A stretch of DNA of 7,713 nucleotides. Origin: DASTOB01 sp035720425 (lineage in GTDB: Bacteria > Chloroflexota > Limnocylindria > Limnocylindrales > CSP1-4). Where the stretch lies: positions 1 through 7,713 of the forward strand of contig DASTOB010000133.1 in the NCBI GenBank assembly GCA_035720425.1, in the 5' to 3' direction. A program made the position numbers and the translations under genes. Shown piece after piece: positions 1 through 6,570 of this stretch. The notes below the pieces were generated by a model. That model did no database searches, was not told the DNA's origin, and saw only the letters and a list, made by a program, of their open reading frames with translations. How positions within the stretch are numbered: the first letter of the stretch is position 1; each line of letters starts with the position of its first letter.

Positions 1-1
1 G

Positions 2-3000
2 ATCACCGACCTCGTCGACGCCGCGGCCCAGCAGGGCTTCGACTCGCTCGCCCTGACCGATCACGGGGCGCTCTACGGGGCGGTCGCGTTCTACCAGGCG
101 GCGACCACCCGGGGGATCAAGCCGATCATCGGCGTCGAGACCTACGTGGCCCGCCGATCGATGGCGGACAAGGAGGGCAAGGCCGACGCCCAGCCGTTCC
201 ACCTGATCCTCCTGGCGCGGGACCTCGTCGGGTATCGGAACCTGTGCCGGCTCGTGACCGACGCGCACCTCGACGGGTATTACTACAAGCCGCGGATCGA
301 CCGCGAGCACCTCGCCCGGTACAGCGAGGGCCTGATCGGCCTCAGCGCGTGCCTCAACGGCGAAGTCGCCCGTGCCCTCGAGGTCGATGACTGGGACGCG
401 GCCCGCCGGCTGGCCAGCGAGTACGGCGACATCCTGGGACCGGGCAACTTCTTCCTCGAGCTCCAGGACCACGGCCTGGCCGAGCAGCGGCGGCTCAACG
501 AGCAACTCCTCCGGCTCGGGCCGGAGATCGGCCTGCCGCTCGTCGTGACGAACGACCTTCACTACGTCCATCGCGGGCAGAGCGAGGCCCACGACGTGCT
601 GCTGTGCGTCGGGACGGGCAACAACCTCGATACCCCGGGACGGCTCAAGTTCGAGACCGACGACTTCTGGCTCAAGTCCGCGGCCGACATGGCCGCCCTC
701 TTCCCGGACCAGCGCGAGGCGATCCTCAACTCGCGCCGCATCGCGGAGATGTGCGACCTCGATCTGCCGCTCGGCCAGCTCCGGATCCCGCACTTCCCGG
801 TGCCCGACGGCGAGACGACCGAGTCGTGGCTCCGCGCGGAGTGCCAGCGAGGGCTCGAGCGACGCTACGGGTCGGTGACGCCGGAGCTCCAGGCCCGCCT
901 CGACTACGAGCTCGGGGTGATCATCTCGATGGGCTACGCCGGCTACTTCCTCATCGTGGCCGACTTCATCCGCTTCGCCCGCGAGCAGGGCATCCAGACC
1001 ACCTGCCGCGGCAGCGCGCCGGGGTCGATCGTCACGTACACGCTGGGAATCACGCCGGTCGACCCGATCCACTACCAGCTGCCGTTCGAGCGGTTCCTCA
1101 ATCCGGACCGCGTGACGATGCCGGACATCGACGTCGACTTCGAGGACGGCCGGCGCGACGAGGTGATCGCCTACGTCACCCGCAAGTACGGCTCCGACCA
1201 CGTCGCCCAGATCATCACCTTCGGCACGATGCTCGCCCGGGCCGCGATCCGCGACGTCGGTCGCGTCCTCGGCCACTCGTACGGCGAGGTCGATCGGATC
1301 GCCAAGGCCGTGCCGAACCAGCTCGGGATCCGGCTCGACGAGGCGCTCGAAATCGCCCCACCGCTGCGCGAGCAGTACGACGGCGACCCGTCGGTCAAGC
1401 GGGTCATCGACTTCGCCCGGCAGCTCGAGGGTGTCGCCCGCAACGCGTCGACCCACGCCGCCGGCGTCGTCATCAGCCGCGAGCCGCTGACGGAGCTCAT
1501 GCCGCTCCAGAAGGCGACGAACTCCGAAGCGCTCATGACCCAGTACGAGATGCACGCGATCGAGGCGCTCGGCCTGCTTAAGTTCGACTTCCTCGGCCTG
1601 TCCAACCTCACGATCCTTCGCCACGCGGTCGATCTCGTGAAGGCCAACCGGGGGATCGACATCGACCTCGACACGATCCCGCTCGACGACCCGACGACGT
1701 TCGAGCTGCTCGCGTCGGGCGAGACGACCGGCATCTTCCAGCTCGAGTCCGCGGGCATGCGCCGCTACATCCGCGAGCTTCGGCCGACGTCCGTCTACGA
1801 TCTCGCCGCGATGGTCGCCCTCTACCGCCCGGGACCGATGGACAACATCCCGGCCTACATCCGGCGCAAGCACGGCCAGGAGGCGGTCACCTACCTCCAC
1901 CCCCTGCTCGAGCCGTACCTCGAGAAGACCTACGGGATCTTCGTCTACCAGGAAGACATCATGTCCGCGGCGATGGCCCTCGGCGGGTTCACCGGCCCGG
2001 AGGCGGACACCCTCGGCTACGCGATCCGCAAGAAGAAGTCGTCGGTCCTGCGCTCGATGCGCGAGCAGTTCGTCACCCAGGCCGCGGAACGCGGCGTCCC
2101 GGCCCACGTCATCGACCAGGTCTTCGCGGCCTTCCAGCCGTTCGAGCGCTACGGCTTCAACAAGGCCCACGCGACGTGCTACGGGCTCATCGCCTACCAG
2201 ACCGCGTACCTCAAGGCCAACTACACGGTCGAGTACATGACGAGCGTGCTGACGGCATTCCGCTCGAACGAGGAGAAGGTCGCCGCCGCCATCGCGGAGT
2301 GCCGCCGGATGGGGATCGAGGTCCGGCCGCCGGACGTCCTTCGTTCCGACGTCGAGTTCACCGTCGAGGGCGACGCGATCCGGTTCGGCCTGCTGGCGGT
2401 CAAGAACGTGGGGCAGGGCGCGATCGAGTCGATCATCGCCGCCCGCCAGGAAGGCGGCTCGTTCCGGTCGCTGGCGGACTTCTGCTCGCGGATCGACCTT
2501 CGCCTGGCGAACCGGAAGGTCCTCGAGTCCCTCGTACGCGTTGGTGCGCTCAATACGTTCGGGCACCCGGCGCAGATCCTGGCCGGCCTCGACGACGCCG
2601 TCGCCGCCGCCCAGGCGACCCAGCGCGATCGGGTCACCGGGCAGACGTCGCTGTTCGACATCGGCGCCGACGAGTCCGTCGCCCTCGAGAAGCCGCTCCC
2701 GCTCGCGACGGAGGTTCCCGTGCGCGAGCGCCTGCGCTGGGAGAAGGAGCTCCTGGGCCTGTATCTCTCGGAGCACCCGATGGGCGAGGTCGCCGAACAG
2801 GTCGGTCAGTTCGTGACGGCCTACAGCGGCGACCTGCGCGACGAGTCCCTCGACGGCCAGCGGATCGTCGTGGCCGGGATCGTGACCGGCAGCCGGATCG
2901 TCATCACCAAGGCGCGCGCGACGATGGCCGTCGTGACCCTCGAGGACGTCCAGGGCCCGGTCGAGGTGATCGTCTTCCCGAAGCTCTACGAGCAGACGGC

Positions 3001-3793
3001 GCCGACGTGGACGGAGGGGGCGATCCTCCTCGTGGCCGGACGTGTCGATCACCGCGGCGAGGAGGTGTCGGTGCTGGCCGATCTCGTGGTGCCGTGGGAC
3101 GAGGCCGTCGTCCGCGGGCCCGAGGCGTTTGCCCGAGACGTCGCGGCTGGCGAGCGTGGAGCGATGCGACGGCGCACGCCCGTCAATGGCAACGGCTCCG
3201 GCGAGCGCGGGGGTGACCGCGGCGGATACGGTGGCGATGGCGGGGGTGGCGTCAGGCGCGCTCCGGTCCCCGTCGGCCCCGGCGTGACGTCGGCGACTCC
3301 CGTCGCGGCGGGCGTGGCCGCCGCTCCACTGGCGTCGATCCCGACGGTGTCACCGCTGCGAACGTCGGTTGCGGCCGATGGGGCCGCGGCGCTGCCGCCG
3401 ATCCGTCCGGCCGACCCGCGACCGACCTACGACGAGCCGCCCGGCATTGCCGCCGCACACGACGATCCCACCGATGAGCCCGCCTTGCCGGACGAGGCGC
3501 GCATGCGGGCGGTCGACGCGGCGCTGGCTCCCACCGTCCCCGTCGACGCGGCCGCCGGAGCCGTCCTCCACGTGCGCTTCTCCGCTGCCGCGTCGGAGCG
3601 GATCGTGAGCGCGATGGAGGCGTTTCGGCAGCTGCTCCGCGACCGACCGGGCTCCACGCGCGTGGTCATCCACGTGCCCGGTCCCGGCGGCGGCGAGATG
3701 GAACTCCGCCGCGGCATCGCCTACGACCCGGAGCTCCAATCCGAGGTGCGACGCCGCCTCGGCGACGGCATCGCCGACCTTCAGCTGAGCTGA
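2..3793 (+). CDS. dnaE: DNA polymerase III alpha subunit DnaE (5' partial)
   Basis: This is the replicative DNA polymerase of the bacterial replisome, and it extends primers on the sliding clamp. The frame is open through the left edge, giving 1263 visible residues. Alignment from memory with E. coli DnaE suggests about 25 are missing. Numbering visible residues: the PHP domain (1 to about 200) carries TDHG (D20, H21), GVE (E46), H67, C117, H157 and NDLH (D185, H187). These are the ligands expected of an active metal site; the first HxH motif lies outside the window. The palm has RGSAPGS, PDIDVDF (D377, D379) and KFDFLGL (D529), the three catalytic aspartates. The fingers contain FQLES, YRPGPM and YGFNKAHA. 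Next come a helix-hairpin-helix region (about 793-817), the clamp-binding motif QTSLF (881-885) and an OB fold (about 951-1030). A low-complexity linker of about 130 residues (bases 3167-3559) leads to a C-terminal domain (about 1189-1263) of the tau-binding type. The GTG at 146 is an internal valine, not the start. Confidence 0.97.
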   Translation: MTDLVDAAAQQGFDSLALTDHGALYGAVAFYQAATTRGIKPIIGVETYVARRSMADKEGKADAQPFHLILLARDLVGYRNLCRLVTDAHLDGYYYKPRIDREHLARYSEGLIGLSACLNGEVARALEVDDWDAARRLASEYGDILGPGNFFLELQDHGLAEQRRLNEQLLRLGPEIGLPLVVTNDLHYVHRGQSEAHDVLLCVGTGNNLDTPGRLKFETDDFWLKSAADMAALFPDQREAILNSRRIAEMCDLDLPLGQLRIPHFPVPDGETTESWLRAECQRGLERRYGSVTPELQARLDYELGVIISMGYAGYFLIVADFIRFAREQGIQTTCRGSAPGSIVTYTLGITPVDPIHYQLPFERFLNPDRVTMPDIDVDFEDGRRDEVIAYVTRKYGSDHVAQIITFGTMLARAAIRDVGRVLGHSYGEVDRIAKAVPNQLGIRLDEALEIAPPLREQYDGDPSVKRVIDFARQLEGVARNASTHAAGVVISREPLTELMPLQKATNSEALMTQYEMHAIEALGLLKFDFLGLSNLTILRHAVDLVKANRGIDIDLDTIPLDDPTTFELLASGETTGIFQLESAGMRRYIRELRPTSVYDLAAMVALYRPGPMDNIPAYIRRKHGQEAVTYLHPLLEPYLEKTYGIFVYQEDIMSAAMALGGFTGPEADTLGYAIRKKKSSVLRSMREQFVTQAAERGVPAHVIDQVFAAFQPFERYGFNKAHATCYGLIAYQTAYLKANYTVEYMTSVLTAFRSNEEKVAAAIAECRRMGIEVRPPDVLRSDVEFTVEGDAIRFGLLAVKNVGQGAIESIIAARQEGGSFRSLADFCSRIDLRLANRKVLESLVRVGALNTFGHPAQILAGLDDAVAAAQATQRDRVTGQTSLFDIGADESVALEKPLPLATEVPVRERLRWEKELLGLYLSEHPMGEVAEQVGQFVTAYSGDLRDESLDGQRIVVAGIVTGSRIVITKARATMAVVTLEDVQGPVEVIVFPKLYEQTAPTWTEGAILLVAGRVDHRGEEVSVLADLVVPWDEAVVRGPEAFARDVAAGERGAMRRRTPVNGNGSGERGGDRGGYGGDGGGGVRRAPVPVGPGVTSATPVAAGVAAAPLASIPTVSPLRTSVAADGAAALPPIRPADPRPTYDEPPGIAAAHDDPTDEPALPDEARMRAVDAALAPTVPVDAAAGAVLHVRFSAAASERIVSAMEAFRQLLRDRPGSTRVVIHVPGPGGGEMELRRGIAYDPELQSEVRRRLGDGIADLQLS

Positions 3794-3802
3794 TCGCCGG
3801 CG

Positions 3803-4390
3803 TCAGCCGCCGCGGCCCGCGTCACCCTGGAGCCGGCGCAACTGCTGGATCGCAGACATGCGCTCGACGAACTCCTCGCGAACCGCGTTGAGCGCGGGCC
3901 GATCGACGCCGATCTCGCGGGCGATCTGATTCACGACCGCTGCCTCCTCGGCCGAGATCGATCCCGACTCCGCGGCGATCGCGAAGCAGCAGCGCAGGAC
4001 GGCGAGCTTCTGCTCCTCCGTGGCGATCCGGGCGAACTCGCGCGTGACGAGGTAGTCCTCCGTCGCGCCGTGGAGGCGCGCCTGGAGGTGGGCCATCTCG
4101 ACCACGAGGACGGCCTGGGCGGCGTCGATGCCGCCGTGCTCGATCATGAACCGCTCCATGAGCGCCGTCTCCTCGGGGCTCACGTGCAGATCGGCGTGCG
4201 CCGCGCGGCTCAGCACGTACGCGAACGCGGCAAGGTAGTGGGCCTGGCCGGGCGCGAGCGCCTCGAGGCGGGCGACGATCCGGCGCACCGTTGCCGTCTC
4301 ACCGGTGACGGCCTCGGGTGCCAGCTCCTCGACCGATTGCCAGGCGGCATCGTCGTCGCGGTTCGGCCGAAGGAAGCGACGGAGGAGCAT
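3803..4390 (-). CDS. TerB-like domain protein
   Basis: This 195-residue, mostly helical protein has no signal peptide or membrane segment and is probably cytoplasmic. Residues about 50-180 look like a TerB (tellurite resistance TerB-like) domain. Two similar acidic loops, ADLHVSPEE (66-74) and ESGSISAEE (141-149), each follow a helix and match the paired D/E-rich, possibly metal-binding loops of that family. TerB-like proteins are widespread and mostly have unknown roles, so tellurite resistance should not be assumed. The ATG at 4390-4388 is chosen because the frame upstream of it is Arg/Ser/Pro-rich and overlaps the thioesterase gene, whose stop lies 4 bp away. The two genes therefore probably form an operon. 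The Shine-Dalgarno is weak (GGTAGG), which fits translational coupling. The gene converges on dnaE with only 9 bp between stops, leaving no room for a terminator there. The domain call is from memory of the family. Confidence 0.85.
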   Translation of the reverse strand: MLLRRFLRPNRDDDAAWQSVEELAPEAVTGETATVRRIVARLEALAPGQAHYLAAFAYVLSRAAHADLHVSPEETALMERFMIEHGGIDAAQAVLVVEMAHLQARLHGATEDYLVTREFARIATEEQKLAVLRCCFAIAAESGSISAEEAAVVNQIAREIGVDRPALNAVREEFVERMSAIQQLRRLQGDAGRGG

Positions 4391-4394
4391 CGGC

Positions 4395-4865
4395 CTACCA
4401 GCGCCCGTGGGCGGGGTGCCCGGGCCGAACTGCGACGAACGTGCCGCGACAGAGCGCCGTCGGTCGGCCGTCCGACGAGATCTCCGCCTCGACGGTCGCG
4501 CGATCGTCGGACGCGTCGATGACCCGTGCTCGGAGGTGGAGCGGCTGGTCGGACGGGGTTGGGCGCACGAAGCGCACGGCATAGTCGGACGTGACGCAGC
4601 TCGGCGGATGGTCGGCGCCGCGGGCGCGCATGAGGTGGATCGCCGCCGTCCAGTTCGAGTGGCAGTCGAGCAGGGTACCGAGGACCCCGCCGTTCACGAA
4701 GCCGTCGAATGCCTCGTGCGGCGCCGACGGCATCCAGTCCGCGACGAGCGTCTCGCCGTCCTCGCGGCTCTCGATTCGCAGACCGTGCTCGTTCGCCGGG
4801 CCGCAGCCGAAGCAGTGGCTGGCCGGTGCGTACCGCCGTTGAAGGCTCTGTGTCGCCGTCGGCAT
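4395..4865 (-). CDS. PaaI-family hotdog-fold thioesterase
   Basis: This 156-residue protein is a probable acyl-CoA thioesterase of the PaaI/4HBT hotdog superfamily. Such enzymes hydrolyse acyl-CoA thioesters to free acid and CoA in the cytoplasm. The N-terminus has the motif CFGCGPANEHGL (18-29), typical of this subgroup. Residues 55-76 form the central helix motif GFVNGGVLGTLLDCHSNW. Here D67 sits in the usual acidic position, but Asn58 replaces the His of the more common HGG motif. The rest (about 90-150) is the alternating strand pattern of the hotdog sheet. The length is normal for the family. The natural substrate cannot be read from the sequence. It is the first gene of a probable two-gene unit with the TerB-like gene, 4 bp downstream. 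The ATG at 4865-4863 has no Shine-Dalgarno, and a -10-like TAGACT lies 10 bp upstream, so the mRNA may be nearly leaderless. Confidence 0.9.
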   Translation of the reverse strand: MPTATQSLQRRYAPASHCFGCGPANEHGLRIESREDGETLVADWMPSAPHEAFDGFVNGGVLGTLLDCHSNWTAAIHLMRARGADHPPSCVTSDYAVRFVRPTPSDQPLHLRARVIDASDDRATVEAEISSDGRPTALCRGTFVAVRPGHPAHGRW

Positions 4866-4875
4866 ATCGACGTCG

Positions 4876-4881
4876 AGTCTA
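4876..4881 (-). promoter_or_regulatory. candidate -10 element of the thioesterase gene
   Basis: On the minus strand the hexamer TAGACT ends 10 bp before the thioesterase ATG. A start point about 7 bp downstream would leave only a few leader bases, which agrees with the lack of a Shine-Dalgarno. No recognisable -35 is found at 16-18 bp. The same hexamer occurs upstream of the sigma factor gene at 6859-6864. This is a motif match only. Confidence 0.35.
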
Positions 4882-4899
4882 ACCGCGGGGCGGCACGCA

Positions 4900-4941
4900 G
4901 GCCGAAGACGAGGCTCGGGCCGAAGACGAGGCTCGGGCCGA
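4900..4941. repeat. 18-bp tandem direct repeat, 2.3 copies
   Basis: The unit GGCCGAAGACGAGGCTCG occurs twice without mismatch (4900-4917 and 4918-4935), followed by the first six bases of a third copy (4936-4941). It lies 35-76 bp upstream of the thioesterase start codon, just upstream of its candidate promoter. It could be a pair of regulator sites or a small slippage duplication; the sequence does not decide between them. Confidence 0.9.
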
Positions 4942-4960
4942 TATGACCCGGGACAAGGCC

Positions 4961-5019
4961 GAGAAGGGCCCGCAGAACTTCACCGCCGGGGGAACGATGT
5001 CGCGTGCGGGACCCTTCTC
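4961..5019. repeat. long inverted repeat (hairpin) with 32-base loop
   Basis: The arms are GAGAAGGGCCCGC (4961-4973) and GCGGGACCCTTCTC (5006-5019). They pair over 13 bp with one bulged base, around a 32-base loop. There is no T-run on either side, so it is a poor intrinsic terminator, although it lies 80 bp beyond the stop of the zinc-ribbon gene. It could be a dispersed palindromic (REP-like) element, a processing or attenuation structure, or a protein-binding site. The pairing is seen directly; the role is unknown. Confidence 0.7.
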
Positions 5020-5098
5020 GCCAATCAGTGTGCGGCTTCGCGCGCGGTCCGTCGTATGCCGCGCGGAACGTGCGCCCTGTCGCCCAGCCGACACGCGC

Positions 5099-6169
5099 TC
5101 AGCGCTGCGAGCCCTTGAGCGTGCCGGTGAGCCGGCTGATCAGCGGGTGATAGAGCGCGCACTGGACGGACCGATCCCCCTCGACCCACGTCTCGGGGGT
5201 GGGGATGAAGTAGAAGATGTCGAGTTCCGAGTCGAGGTAGGGCATGCCGACATAGGCGTGGAACGCCGGTACGCAGTCGTCCTCGACGAAGATCGAGAAG
5301 GCCTCCTCGCCCGGGAAGTCGCCCGCCGCGAGCGACCCCACGAAGAAGACCTCGAACTCGTGTTCGTCGGCGCACACGACGGCCGTGACGTCGTCGACGT
5401 CCTCGGCCGTCGGATCCTTGAGGTCGAAGCAGTCGCCTACCCGCAGCTCGCTCGCGGGCAGGTCGCCGGACTTGGCGATCTCGCCGCTCGCCGAGCGCCC
5501 GGCGTTGAAGTACCAGGCACCGATCGCGGTGACGAGGAGCACGATCCCACCGATGGCCACCTGTGGCCCGAACTGCCTGAGCAGCGACCGCTTTGCGGGC
5601 TCCGGGGCTTCGAGCGCACCGGCCGGTGGAGCCTCGGACAACGCGGCCGATCCGCCGGCATGGGCGACGACGAGTCGAGCGTCGTCGGGGATCCGGTAGG
5701 TGCGGAGCGCATCGGCCGCGGTGGCCGCAACGACCGGCACGTCGATCGGCCACGGCCACGTCTGCGCGTAGTTGCCGCCGAAGTCGCGCCGAAATCCAAG
5801 GCGCTCAAGGGCCTCCGCGTCGACGCGGCGCCGCTCGTCCATGGGCAGGAATCGCTCGGCGACGGTTTCCCCGACGAGGGCACCGCCCGACAGGACGAAC
5901 TGAACGTACACGTGCTCGCTGCCGGCGACGGAGAAGGTCGCGTACTCGAGCGCTGCCGGGTCGGCGAGGTAGGCGCGGAGCCCGCTCTCGATGGTCCGTT
6001 CCAGGGAGGTCGGCGAGTGCTGAGCCGGCGGACGCGGCGTCGAGGCGAGCGTCGCGGCGGGGTCCTCTGCGGACGTCGTCGCTCCCCGCACGGTCCCGCA
6101 CGCCGAGCACGTGAACCGGTAATCGTCGTTCTCTCGTCCGCAGCTCGGACACGTCCACGCGGCGGCCAT
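5099..6169 (-). CDS. zinc-ribbon, single-pass membrane protein with Septum_form-type outer domain
   Basis: This is a 356-residue protein of unknown role. Residues 7-24 form a zinc ribbon with two CxxC pairs (C7/C10, C21/C24). A Pro/Ser/Thr linker follows. Residues about 55-170 are a mixed alpha/beta domain with a WPWPIDV segment, which weakly recalls YbjN/TY-Chap-like chaperone domains. One hydrophobic helix (about 202-221) follows basic residues, predicting the N-terminus inside and the C-terminus outside. Residues about 242-356 resemble the actinobacterial Septum_form domain: VGDCFD, VVC...EHEFEV, FPG, C...F..YVG, PT..W..GDR, LTGTLKGS. Four cysteines (247, 266, 299, 337) could form two disulfides. 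The ATG at 6169 is chosen because GGAGGT precedes it by 6 bp and because the open frame further upstream runs through the tRNA gene. The gene is probably monocistronic. A role in the cell envelope or division is inferred from the family name only. Confidence 0.88.
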   Translation of the reverse strand: MAAAWTCPSCGRENDDYRFTCSACGTVRGATTSAEDPAATLASTPRPPAQHSPTSLERTIESGLRAYLADPAALEYATFSVAGSEHVYVQFVLSGGALVGETVAERFLPMDERRRVDAEALERLGFRRDFGGNYAQTWPWPIDVPVVAATAADALRTYRIPDDARLVVAHAGGSAALSEAPPAGALEAPEPAKRSLLRQFGPQVAIGGIVLLVTAIGAWYFNAGRSASGEIAKSGDLPASELRVGDCFDLKDPTAEDVDDVTAVVCADEHEFEVFFVGSLAAGDFPGEEAFSIFVEDDCVPAFHAYVGMPYLDSELDIFYFIPTPETWVEGDRSVQCALYHPLISRLTGTLKGSQR

Positions 6170-6175
6170 CTCCGC

Positions 6176-6181
6176 ACCTCC
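6176..6181 (-). promoter_or_regulatory. ribosome binding site deciding the start at 6169
   Basis: The minus strand reads GGAGGT followed by six bases and ATG. This strong Shine-Dalgarno fixes the start of the zinc-ribbon protein and rules out the longer reading frame that would continue through the tRNA. Confidence 0.75.
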
Positions 6182-6235
6182 AGCGCGCGGCGCCTCCGTC
6201 GGCGACGGCCGCCTTCGGGAGCGACGCTCGCGCAG

Positions 6236-6241
6236 AGCATA
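6236..6241 (-). promoter_or_regulatory. candidate -10 element of the zinc-ribbon gene
   Basis: The minus strand has TATGCT, a good -10 hexamer in an otherwise very GC-rich spacer, 66 bp before the ATG at 6169. It implies a leader of roughly 60 bases. No convincing -35 lies at 16-18 bp; GTGACG is found at 20 bp. Confidence 0.35.
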
Positions 6242-6311
6242 GCCCGCGACGCGGTCCGCCCCGTCACCGATTACGGATGGCGGCAGCCGTGAACCGAGCG
6301 CGGTCTCAGGC

Positions 6312-6398
6312 TGGTGCCGAAGCCGGGATTTGAACCCGGACGGGGTTGCCCCCAACGGTGTTTGAGACCGTCGCGTCTGCCAGTTCCGCCACTTCGGC
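6312..6398 (-). tRNA. tRNA-Leu (anticodon CAA), with encoded CCA
   Basis: This is an 87-base class II tRNA that reads UUG leucine codons. The acceptor stem GCCGAAG/CTTCGGC pairs fully and is followed by A73 and an encoded CCA (6314-6312). The anticodon stem ACGGT/ACCGT closes the loop CTCAAAC, giving anticodon CAA. The long variable arm has a GGGG/CCCC stem, as expected for tRNA-Leu. The T arm is CCGGG-TTCAAAT-CCCGG. Frames on either strand across it encode meaningless peptides. Confidence 0.97.
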
Positions 6399-6413
6399 CG
6401 AGGGCGCACCGTG

Positions 6414-6419
6414 ATCGTA
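6414..6419 (-). promoter_or_regulatory. candidate -10 element of the tRNA gene
   Basis: The minus strand has TACGAT 15 bp upstream of the mature tRNA 5' end, a distance compatible with a short precursor leader. The hexamer at the -35 distance is AAGGGA, which is unconvincing. Confidence 0.3.
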
Positions 6420-6483
6420 CCCGGTTCGCCGACGGATCCCTTCGTGGGCGTTCGGCCCGCGTTGTGCGGTGGCGCGGTCCGTT

Positions 6484-6506
6484 CTGCGTCGCGCTCCGCG
6501 ATGCAG
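6484..6506. repeat. 10-bp inverted repeat with 3-base loop
   Basis: CTGCGTCGCG (6484-6493) and CGCGATGCAG (6497-6506) pair at all ten positions with one G-T wobble around the loop CTC. There is no adjacent T-run, so it is not a standard terminator in either direction. Confidence 0.65.
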
Positions 6507-6537
6507 AGTAGGCGGATCCGCTGGTCCGGGTGGAGCG

Positions 6538-6570
6538 AACCGCCGGCTGTCGGCGTCGGCTCCGGCGGTT
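6538..6570. repeat. 9-bp perfect inverted repeat with 15-base loop
   Basis: AACCGCCGG (6538-6546) is the exact reverse complement of CCGGCGGTT (6562-6570). It may form a hairpin in RNA from either strand or be an operator-like site. Its function is unknown. Confidence 0.6.

Noticed and set aside
146..148. GTG as the start of dnaE
   Set aside because: The frame is open to the left edge and encodes conserved PHP motifs (TDHG, GVE) before this codon.
604..1581. 325-codon + strand frame within dnaE
   Set aside because: It is an Arg/Pro-rich out-of-frame shadow of the polymerase, whose motifs in the other frame are unmistakable.
2176..3216. 346-codon + strand frame within dnaE
   Set aside because: Same reason: Arg/Gly/Pro-rich shadow with no domain.
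4391..4582. 64-codon N-terminal extension of the TerB-like protein
   Set aside because: It lies antisense-frame-shifted within the thioesterase gene and has shadow-like composition; the ATG at 4390 gives a normal domain protein.
4961..5019. T-box leader or intrinsic terminator
   Set aside because: No T-box consensus, no specifier arrangement, no amino-acid gene downstream and no T-run after the stem.
4879..5094. 71-codon minus-strand frame between the thioesterase and zinc-ribbon genes
   Set aside because: It is composed of the inverted repeat and the 18-bp tandem repeat, has no domain and no ribosome binding site was recognised.
4943..6292. 449-codon open frame on the + strand opposite the zinc-ribbon gene
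   Set aside because: It is the antisense shadow of a well-supported minus-strand gene, has no recognisable domain, is charge-rich and runs through the long inverted repeat.
6170..6409. 80-codon N-terminal extension of the zinc-ribbon protein
   Set aside because: It would translate the tRNA-Leu gene; a strong ribosome binding site marks the start at 6169.
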